A stretch of DNA of 64,000 nt from Scolanthus callimorphus (taxonomy: Eukaryota > Cnidaria > Anthozoa > Actiniaria > Edwardsiidae). Shown in pieces: positions 58,201 to 64,000 of the stretch. A program made the translations under genes and the position numbers. The notes under the pieces were generated by a model. The model saw only the letters and a list, made by a program, of their open reading frames with translations, was not told the origin of the DNA and made no database searches. The DNA lies in contig CM066913.1 of NCBI GenBank assembly GCA_033964015.1, positions 5,059,169 to 5,123,168 of the forward strand, written 5' to 3'. The first letter of the stretch is position 1. The number at the start of each line of letters is the position of its first letter.

Positions 58201-60848
58201 TGGCTGGTGTTTTGAGTTGAATTAGTGCGATGTCGTTGTCTAGTCTCGGGTTATTGTACTGAGGGTGCGAGATGATCCTCTCCACTTTGATCTCTTGCTC
58301 GGTTCCTTCATGGACGTTGCGGTTGTGGTCACCCAAGCGCACCATATATCTGCTTGGTACACTGAAAGTATACGTGGCCATAAAGAGTTAATTAACGTAT
58401 CTGTTATATCTACTTCACAATGGCTTTTGTAAGGGTTGTGAAAAAATAAGTGGAAGTCATTGACTTATTATCGGGCATATACACCATTTCAAGTACGGCG
58501 ACCATGCACTTCTGCTCTGTGCACCCTGCTTGCGCTTCTGAGCCGATCCCTGTCTTTTCTCTCCATATGTGTTTTGTTTTTATTTCTTTCTTTCTTTTTT
58601 TTTGGGGGGGGGGCGTCTTGAAGGTGAAATTGTGTGCCAAATTTCCCCCATAATGTAATTGTTGTTCAGATAAATAATGTCTAAGTGTCGTGACAGGGCC
58701 CTTGATGTTTGAGAATCCATTTCCAGCCGACAGGACGTTTCATTCAGCCATCCTCATGTTTGACAAAACATTCATGTTTCTTGTTGTCGTCTCAGTTACG
58801 TATGATCGTTGGAAACTTAGAATGTGTCGTACGTACTTTGAAGTGACACAATGTGCCGCGGTGACGACCCATCCTCTCTTGAAGAGAGAACCACCACAGA
58901 TGAATCTGCCATCGCGATGAAGAGCGATCTAGAAAATGAAGTTCAAATTTGAATGAAAGACGTTTCATTCAGGTATCCTTATGTTAGTTCTGGTTTTCTT
59001 TACTTTACGGAAAATAAACTACGGCACTATTCATTTTTTTAATCGATAGTTAGTATTTATAATAAAGGAGTGCGCCTGATACTCTCATACCACGAGGGTT
59101 TTTAGGATAGTCAAAAATGTATTCTGTATGTTTTCAAGCGGACCTCTTCTGAATTTTTGCCTACTAAACTACTGGCATAGTTAGAGCGTAGTAGACAGAC
59201 TTTAGTAATAAAAATCACATCTCATGATCTGATGACAGCTTTATATACAGGTATTATTGTATACTTATGAACACGCCAAATAAAATGGTATTTGGCTGTT
59301 TAAGTGATGGGGCGTGACCCACCTGCCATCCCCACGCTCCTCGTTTGGCGTCCACTCCTCCGATGACACGTGATTCTGTAGAATAACCGCATTGACCTGG
59401 AACTTGAAACAGAGACCAATACTAACGAGCGTCTACTATTGTGTTAATAATATAAGTGGCCATTGTTAAACTACGTTCTTTCAATAATGATGTACACTTG
59501 AACCACAATAGGTTGTGAGTGTTAGAGACGTAAGTGCCGAAACGTTGAACAATTTGAGTGTTTTTTGTGCTGTAAAGCTAGTCCTATAAATCGCTAGGTC
59601 CGTATATACCTTTGGTGGGTATATAAAACCGCAACTTTTTTTTTATAAACGTGCAGATTCTAGGTCAATTTAGGTTGCGAGGTTACGGGAAAGTCAAGAA
59701 GGCGTATTATGGGGTGGCGATTGCATTGTTGATTACAAAGATCGCCATTGAAACATACCATCGGGGGAATGAAACTAGGAAATGGTTGCGTGTGAAGTTT
59801 GATTTACCTGGTGGTTTATTAGTAGGTGGAGTAGGCGAAGAGGGTGGAGGGCGCGTTGATGCGGGTGGTGATGGTGTTGGAGGCGTCGGGGGTGTTGGTG
59901 GTGTAGGTGGAACTATAATAAAAGAAAAAGTTACGCGTAATGGATCAAGTAAAACTAATAGTGTCGTGAACAAGGTCTTACCCAATTCTCTCAATAAATT
60001 AACTCTTTCATCAGTCGCCACTCCATGACTATAGTGTTCGTCAAGTTTTGGTCGCCAGAATATTTCATTTAAAGAGGATCTATCAAATTAAGAGTCGCAA
60101 ACTTGATGACGTTTACGAACAAAATAGTTTCCTTCCTTATTAGTCACAAGCAAGAGAGCCAAATGAAATGTCGCGTGTTCTCATTGGAAACTTCTTGGAA
60201 ACAATTCAGTACAGCAGAACCGAACCAAATTTTCCACATATTTGGTAGCGTGCTCATATTTCACAATTGTTTGGTTAGTTGGTGAAGGGACACACAAACA
60301 GGCAATGCAAGTTCCGATTGTGTGTTCTCTTTTTCCTTTATATTCTTTCAAGATTGGAGAAAGCATCGGGCAAGTTTGAAAGCCGTTATAATGAGTACCT
60401 CCGCCACACGAGCCAGGTTTGGCACTGATGCTGTCAATAGCAATGTCTCCTGTGTAAGAACTTCCGCGGATAGCTTCGAACTTAACCTGGAAACAGAAAC
60501 AAACTTTACTTGAGTATACTCCTTTGCATGAGAACTAGCAGAAAAGATAATTACATCATCTGAGGCTTTGCATTAGTTTGGATATTTTATTTGCAAAGTC
60601 AGATCTACTTACATGCAATGGACCTCTGTTAAAAGTAACCGATGCTTTGTGCCAGCTGTTTCCTTGATTTCCAGAAATGGCAAACACCTGATCAGATCCA
60701 TTGAACACCTTAAGTGATCCAATAGTCGCCCCGTACATGTGATAATAAAATGTCATGCAAAGGGGATTCTTGGTGGAATCCTTGTACTCCAGTATAGCAT
60801 TATCACCCGGACGTCTTGGGCTGGAAGTCTCGATGTAGATATAGTATC
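41068..60848 (-). CDS. Modular secreted protein: MAM, trypsin-like, four MAM, trypsin-like (5' part missing)
   Basis: On the minus strand 25 exons can be placed: MAM I (exons 2-3), Pro linker, trypsin-like domain 1, short Pro linker, MAM II, Pro linker, MAM III, MAM IV, Pro linker, MAM V with a Pro-rich tail, and trypsin-like domain 2 ending in a stop at 41068. Every domain-to-domain junction is phase 1, which allows exon shuffling and supports one continuous gene. Two exons lack one base (near 57541-57552 and 43212). The 5' end, signal peptide and MAM I exon 1 are not found; a retroelement occupies the expected place from 61368. It is expected to be secreted and to act outside the cell. Two adjacent genes remain possible, because trypsin domain 1 could end a shorter splice form. 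Confidence 0.75.
42611..43018. mobile_element. 408-bp MITE with long inverted arms, TA-flanked
   Basis: TAGACCTTTCCGAAGTTTTT at the left is mirrored by AAAAACTTCGGAAAGGTCTA at the right. The arms extend about 130 bp through TTTCCACAGGA and GTTTCAGAGGAAAATCTT-type blocks. It lies between trypsin 2 exons, ending 66 bp before exon 43084-43275. Confidence 0.75.
43751..43893. mobile_element. 143-bp MITE with ATTACACGGTGGC ends
   Basis: TATAATAAATAGAGGATATT, ACACGGTGGC and GAAGATATGAGTTTTATTT are mirrored at 43845-43893. It lies in the intron between MAM V and trypsin domain 2. A short loop separates the arms. Confidence 0.65.
44556..48850 (-). CDS. MAM domain V plus Pro-rich tail
   Basis: Exons 48719-48850, 48118-48359 and 44556-44694. 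Exon 1 gives [20 protein letters not shown] and [14 protein letters not shown]; exon 2 starts YYIYIETS and contains the core [11 protein letters not shown]; exon 3 gives [15 protein letters not shown] followed by a tail of [17 protein letters not shown]. The first conserved MAM cysteine (usually LCGW) is replaced by FGSW. Exon 3 is more diverged than in the other modules. The donor is best placed at 44554-44555, which keeps phase 1 into trypsin domain 2. The second intron, 44695-48117, contains the CRE-rich array and two MITEs. Confidence 0.82.
45074..46165. repeat. 128-bp tandem array (about 8.5 units) carrying CRE palindromes and E-boxes
   Basis: Units start near CTCAGGAAGGGATGAA at about 45074 and repeat every 124-132 bp. 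Each has CAGACAACCAAACTTGGGTG, then CTTGTCACGTGG, then the palindrome TGACGTCATCGATGACGTCA. Palindrome starts are 45159, 45287, 45415, 45543, 45669, 45797, 45929 and 46057. By eye there are 12 perfect CRE octamers (TGACGTCA), the other four being one- or two-base variants, and 5 CACGTG E-boxes. The array lies in an intron of the protease gene. Confidence 0.88.
46276..46620. repeat. Dispersed repeat fragments with GGAGCTCCGCTTTTAGCC ends
   Basis: CAGGAGCTCCGCTTTTAGCC followed by AGTGGCTAAATCTATATATT near 46460 occurs in inverse orientation near 49500-49560, and AGCGGAGCTCC blocks recur near 43310, 44870 and 49760. These look like ends of one transposon family broken up across the protease gene introns. 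Confidence 0.45.
46626..47003. mobile_element. 378-bp MITE nested in an older repeat
   Basis: The inverted ends TAGACCTTTTTTCCAAAATG and GGCCGCCG close the element; its right end is the complement. Flanking sequence on both sides continues the dispersed repeat also seen at 938-1150, so the MITE inserted into an existing copy. The interior has a strong hairpin, TTTGTATGACTGGGG with its complement at about 46796-46836. Confidence 0.75.
47292..47559. mobile_element. 268-bp MITE with GGCCGTTTTCACACTAG ends
   Basis: GGCCGTTTTCACACTAGAAG at the left and its complement at the right enclose repeated GACGAACAAATCGTCTG blocks in both orientations. There is no gene inside and no clear target duplication. 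Confidence 0.7.
48966..49356. mobile_element. 391-bp palindromic MITE with 9-bp target duplication
   Basis: The arms begin GACAGAACCCAAAAATGGCA at the left and are mirrored at the right, running inward about 150 bp (TAAGGTCAGGTAAAGTCAGA, CGATCCGTCTTTAAGATAT-like). GCTCCAGAG (48957-48965) and GTTCCAGAG (49357-49365) are a 9-bp duplication with one change. The paralogous intron of MAM III (about 55030-55060) has the uninterrupted site, which confirms the insertion. Confidence 0.82.
49866..52321 (-). CDS. MAM domain IV and following Pro-rich linker
   Basis: Exons 52190-52321 ([20 protein letters not shown]), 51305-51543 ([26 protein letters not shown]), 50715-50802 ([17 protein letters not shown]) and linker exon 49866-49970 (35 codons of PPTPPTP repeats). 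Each later exon border matches the other modules to the base. No linker exon is found between MAM III and MAM IV. Confidence 0.85.
53083..54875 (-). CDS. MAM domain III
   Basis: Exons 54744-54875 ([19 protein letters not shown]), 54069-54304 ([28 protein letters not shown]) and 53083-53170 ([21 protein letters not shown] end). Exon 2 uses a GTAAGTAAG donor. The second intron carries a repeat of ATAAAGCATTGATGAATAAA-like and TATAAACGT blocks (53455-53600) and an inverted GACTATATGTTGTTTTAGTC pair (53700-53800). Confidence 0.85.
55505..57107 (-). CDS. MAM domain II and following Pro-rich linker
   Basis: Exons 56976-57107 ([20 protein letters not shown]), 56272-56510 ([36 protein letters not shown]), 56061-56148 ([17 protein letters not shown]) and linker 55505-55579 (25 codons, [13 protein letters not shown]). 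It follows trypsin domain 1 through a short linker exon at 57210-57257. Confidence 0.85.
57210..59396 (-). CDS. Trypsin-like domain 1 (S1 peptidase) and short Pro linker
   Basis: Exons 59323-59396, 58837-58928, 58120-58361 and 57486-57817, then linker exon 57210-57257 ([11 protein letters not shown]). The activation site is [10 protein letters not shown]; the triad is His in VVTAAHCV, Asp in [10 protein letters not shown] and Ser in [12 protein letters not shown]. The residue at position 189 (six before the Ser) is Ser, not Asp, so a chymotrypsin- or elastase-like pocket is more likely than trypsin-like. The last catalytic exon is 332 bp where 333 keeps phase. The break lies near 57541-57552, after EDVTLTSYT, beyond which [12 protein letters not shown] appears in another frame. 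This break is not in a long homopolymer, so a real mutation is less easily excluded. Confidence 0.85.
59808..60848 (-). CDS. MAM domain I (exons 2-3) and following Pro-rich linker
   Basis: Exons 60613-60848 ([36 protein letters not shown]), 60399-60486 ([17 protein letters not shown]) and linker 59808-59912 (35 codons of PPTPPTP type). The first MAM exon should lie about 470 bp further right, by comparison with MAM II, but similarity to that intron ends at about 61365 where the retroelement begins. The acceptor of exon 60848 and all phases are intact, so this module was part of a working gene or allele. Confidence 0.82.
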
Positions 60849-61367
60849 CTAGTCAGAGGATAAATATTTAAGAAATACCATGAATTTTACCAGTGAACTT
60901 TTTGCGTCACCTATTTTCAGCGGTCCATGTAATCATAATATGTCGTGAACCCCCTAAGTGAACCTAAGCGCCCACACCAGGTATGGCAAACTAGATTGAA
61001 ACCCCTCACTAATAGCCTAACATGCGCAATTTCCTCGAAAATTTCCTCTAATCCGCCGGACTATAAAGTCCGAAGAAAAGCCCAAATATAACATTCGCCC
61101 ATGCGAAGGAGTTTCAAGCAGGTGAACTAGTTGTAACTAAAGTAAACATTGTAGATTGCGTTTTTTGATTAGCAATGACAACATGGACAAGGGTTTTATC
61201 CAACTGGTTTACTTCTTGATTGAATAGGGTTTTCGGCTTAAATTCTCCAAGAGGTTAAAGTAATTTGCGCCCGATCATCTTACGCCGTCTTGGGCGGGAG
61301 ACCTTCGTGCTTGGCAGCACCAACGTTTTTTACTTTGTTGAGCCGACAAGGAGCAACCTTTACTAAA

Positions 61368-61601
61368 ATTTATGCCAACTCCCTTCCCGATCAAGCATTG
61401 GGAAAACATATCTGCTGCGCATCCTGAGCTCTGTTTACTGGGCAAATCAAAGTGACAAAACGTTTTGTTTGTAAATGGCTAAAGGCAAGGCCTAAAGCCG
61501 CTTTATTACAGTAACTCAAAAACAATAACTCACTTATTAATAAAATTGTACAATTGTAATTTGATTAAATTTAGCCCAGTAAAGGTGTGGGCAACAAAGA
61601 C
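61368..61601 (-). repeat. DIRS split direct repeat B2 (234 bp)
   Basis: Starts ATTTATGCCAACTCCCTTCC and ends GTGGGCAACAAAGAC (plus-strand orientation). It repeats at 61854-62087, offset 486 bp. The only difference I see is A versus G at CCCAGT(A/G)AAGG, so the copies are nearly identical and the insertion is young. Confidence 0.85.
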
Positions 61602-61853
61602 AAAACAACACGCGGATTCGGGCCAGGGGAGGAGGTGGGTTTGAAAACGTTAGTCTCAAGGTACAAGCATGCAGTGAGTGAAGCCAGAGATCACATGGTT
61701 GTATTAAATTACGCTAAGGAGCGCTAGAGCGGGGTCAATTGCACCAAATCCTCCATAGGCCCAATTCAGCGTGACGTTATGTCACGCAATACATATGATG
61801 ATAAACAACAAATCAGGGAGCTGACATAAAATATTTTTTGCTTACAAAAATCC

Positions 61854-62087
61854 ATTTATGCCAACTCCCTTCCCGATCAAGCATTGGGAAAACATATCTG
61901 CTGCGCATCCTGAGCTCTGTTTACTGGGCAAATCAAAGTGACAAAACGTTTTGTTTGTAAATGGCTAAAGGCAAGGCCTAAAGCCGCTTTATTACAGTAA
62001 CTCAAAAACAATAACTCACTTATTAATAAAATTGTACAATTGTAATTTGATTAAATTTAGCCCAGTGAAGGTGTGGGCAACAAAGAC
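61854..62087 (-). repeat. DIRS split direct repeat B1 (234 bp)
   Basis: The inner copy of the 61368-61601 repeat, separated from it by 252 bp (A2, 61602-61853). In this element class A2 should match the 5' terminus, which would lie beyond the right edge. Confidence 0.82.
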
Positions 62088-62109
62088 GCCAAAAGCATCG
62101 ACAAAGGCA

Positions 62110-62640
62110 AACGATGCTGCCCCACCCCAGGCATGCGCAGCACACACATACACACACACACACAAAATAATAATAATAACAGCGAAAATATCCACCTACA
62201 GAAGTGTGAGTCGCACTCAAACTAATGAAATCTTGTATCCCTGGATAACAATGGGAGGGCACAGTGGATGCCCTTGCTATGGATGTTGGCCACTCATCCA
62301 CCAGAGATAACTAATCATGAATGTACAAGAATAACCGAACACATTGAAAACTGAACAATGATGGTGTAAAATATATGTGCCAATCATACTATCCGTTACA
62401 AAAATCGTAACCCAGGGTCGGAAGCAATAGGAATGTCTTTTGCCCGTGCTAGACACGTTGCTACCCGAAGCCAAAGGTGATTGTCAATTAATGTGTATAA
62501 CAATGTGAACAAATAAAGTGGAAACTGCTGTATGAATGCCCGTGCAAGACATACTGTCGGCATGGGGAAGCAACAGCGAATGCCCGTGCTAAACACGTTG
62601 CTGCCCCCATACCTAGGGGATTCACCCAAGGTGGTCAGAC
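62110..62640. other. Non-coding 3' part of the DIRS-type element
   Basis: Between the B1 repeat and the recombinase. It holds a CA microsatellite (62144-62163) with AATAAT, and a TGCCCGTGCTA(G/A)ACACGTTGCTRCCC block occurring twice (about 62440 and 62580). The open frames here show no domain. Confidence 0.45.
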
Positions 62641-62660
62641 TGATAGAGTAGGAATCCGAA

Positions 62661-62892
62661 TGTACTTAAAGACATGCATTAGATTTCCAATGCCCTAGAG
62701 TTCGTATCTGGGAATCCGAAAGTCCTCGGTCTGCGGCATGCGAGGCTGCACCGATCCGAAAACTATGGCCTTTGTGGCGCATAGGGTCAAGGCCACAATA
62801 TTCCATGGCCCGAGAGAAAGTAGAGGAAAATACAGCTCTAGAGACAGGAGACCCATCAGATGTAAGGAACAATGCCCCCACCATGTTCCCAC
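62661..62892 (-). pseudogene. Tyrosine recombinase C-terminal domain of the DIRS element, frameshifted
   Basis: The frame carries KGHSFRIGAASHAADRGLS (the HxxR motif) and LGHWKSNA, the second His/Trp box of DIRS-type recombinases. One extra base in the run 62668-62670 puts a stop just before the codon of the expected catalytic Tyr; that Tyr is readable in the next frame (KYIR). The N-terminal catalytic Arg region is not found. It may be an assembly indel or a real inactivating change. Confidence 0.78.
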
Positions 62893-63100
62893 AAATGTTT
62901 ATGTAATCCCCTTCAGACTTGAACTGGGCAAAACCGTGTTGCTGGTAAACAACTATGGAAATAGGTGCAGGTTATAAGAATGCTTATAATCTTGAAATGT
63001 AATCTTAAATGCGACTAACCTAACGGAAGAGTCCTTCAGCTGAGTAACTTGGTAGATTTGCAACGTATTGCTTGTCTGACTAAGGTGTCTTTTATCTCAC

Positions 63101-63469
63101 CTACTCATAGGAAAATGCATTCTTGATATCAGTCTTGAAGGACCCCACACCCACTGATTTAATGAGTTGAATCGCATCGCTTACTGTGGCATCTAGAACT
63201 CTTGGATTGTCAGGAGATATACCCGAATTAACTGGGAAATCATCAGGGAAGGATAGGTGGTGTATCAACCGAAACCCACCGGCAGCCTTCTGGGGTACCA
63301 CGCCCAAAGGAGAAACCCTAAAGGTGGGAAATGGTGCGGACAGGAAAGGACCTGCTATAAAACGAAACTCAATTCGTGGACTCAGAGGAACTTCTTTGTC
63401 CCTCAAAACTATGCAATGGAAAACCTTGGGTGAATCCCATTTGTAAATACTTGATAATTGAGTCATCAT
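63101..63469 (-). pseudogene. Reverse transcriptase N-terminal part of the DIRS element
   Basis: The frame includes FRVSPLGVVPQKAAGGFRLI, HHLSFP and SFKTDIKNAF, which match the start of DIRS reverse transcriptases; DIKNAF is motif A with the first catalytic Asp. Translation ends just after it. Motifs B and C (the YxDD box) are absent because of the internal deletion. Confidence 0.8.
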
Positions 63470-63990
63470 AGCCTTCTAGCAATTTTATCAAGCGCTTATT
63501 TCTTATTGGTGTGGGAAGTGTTTGGAGGCATATTTTTGGACTGGACGGCTGAGGAATTTCAATTTGGTTTGTGTGAGGCAGGTAAATTACAGGACACAGC
63601 CGCATGAGTGGCATTACACTTGAAGCAGGTGTGGTGGTAATCGCAACTATGACACTCAATCCCACGGTGGTACTTATAGCAATAACCCCTGGGGATAGAT
63701 GCCTGAAATGAGCCACCACCCTGGTTGGCTGGATACCCGCTGCTTCGATACGGCTGAGACCCAAGGTTTTGATAGGGCTGTGATCTAAGCCACAACTCAG
63801 AATGGATGACATCCCATTGCAAAGTGGATGCCCGTGAAGCCCTCTGGAAACGAAAATTCTTGTCATAAAAATGCCAATTCTGACCCCTAGCCGCCAAAAC
63901 CTGAATCACATCTCCATACTTCATGAGGGAAGGAACCTCATTAGGCAACTTCTGAGAATAGACACCCACAAAAACATGGAAAGCAGCCAT
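63369..63990 (-). pseudogene. Gag-like protein of the DIRS element (two overlapping frames)
   Basis: The frame at 63559-63990 contains GYCYKYHRGIECHSCDYHHT and CFKCNATHAAVSC, a Cys/His-rich zinc-binding cluster typical of DIRS gag proteins. Its C-terminal continuation lies in a second frame (63369-63866), so there is a frameshift or a natural overlap. The 5' end is beyond the window. Confidence 0.72.
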
Positions 63991-64000
63991 CCATGACTCG

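Larger units (their letters stand above)
61368..64000 (-). mobile_element. DIRS/Ngaro-type tyrosine-recombinase retrotransposon, internally deleted, running off the right edge
   Basis: On the minus strand, from the right edge: a gag-like frame with a Cys/His cluster (63559-63990), the start of a reverse transcriptase (63101-63469), a tyrosine recombinase end (62661-62892), then B1-A2-B2 split direct repeats at the 3' end (62087-61854, 61853-61602, 61601-61368). This order and repeat plan are those of PAT/Ngaro-like DIRS elements. Only about 200 bp separate reverse transcriptase motif A from the recombinase, so most of the reverse transcriptase and RNase H are deleted. The copy is not autonomous. 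Confidence 0.8.

Noticed and set aside
62023..62310. Paired 92-codon frames over the CA microsatellite
   Set aside because: Generated by the CA/AAT microsatellite and DIRS non-coding sequence.

Overview
The window is animal nuclear DNA. It has intron-rich genes with GT-AG junctions, an animal-type glycogen debranching enzyme, intronless class A GPCRs, MAM and trypsin domains, and very many short inverted-repeat elements. The mix (lustrin-like and MAM secreted proteins, single-exon GPCRs, DIRS/Ngaro-type tyrosine-recombinase retroelement) suggests a cnidarian, most likely an anthozoan such as a stony coral. This assignment is inference, because no species marker is visible.

Layout. Positions 1-7200 hold dispersed repeats, one intronless GPCR on the minus strand (3302-4417) and several MITE-like elements, including a 793-bp element with 9-bp target duplications and GATCGAAC subterminal repeats. 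Positions 7204-37813 are the plus-strand glycogen debranching enzyme gene (AGL), for which I place 24 phase-consistent exons. Two other genes lie inside its introns on the opposite strand: a second GPCR (17037-18014) and a seven-exon gene for a secreted, lustrin-like cysteine-rich protein with a Gly/Tyr/Gln/His tail (25574-30228). Positions 37814-41067 separate two convergent genes and hold a 65-bp tandem repeat. From 60848 down to 41068 the minus strand carries a large modular secreted protein: MAM, trypsin-like, four more MAM domains with Pro-rich linkers, then a second trypsin-like domain at the C terminus. From 61368 to the right edge is an internally deleted DIRS/Ngaro-type retroelement, inserted where the first exon of the outermost MAM domain should be.

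How the genes relate. AGL is cytosolic housekeeping metabolism (glycogen breakdown). The lustrin-like protein and the MAM/trypsin protein are secreted extracellular proteins. The GPCRs are orphan receptors. There is no operon-like logic; the relations are nesting, convergence and duplication.

The most unusual theme is that several tandem arrays start exactly at gene boundaries and copy the splice site or gene end: AGL exon 14 (13 copies of exon tail plus splice donor), lustrin-like exon 6 (12 x 26 bp starting at its donor), lustrin-like exon 3 (3 x 90 bp with acceptor plus a half domain), and the GPCR 3' end (3 x 146 bp). A separate 128-bp array inside a protease intron carries 12 perfect CRE octamers, mostly as a 20-bp palindrome. 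Six single-base frame breaks in otherwise intact exons of three genes look mainly like assembly indels rather than pseudogenes.
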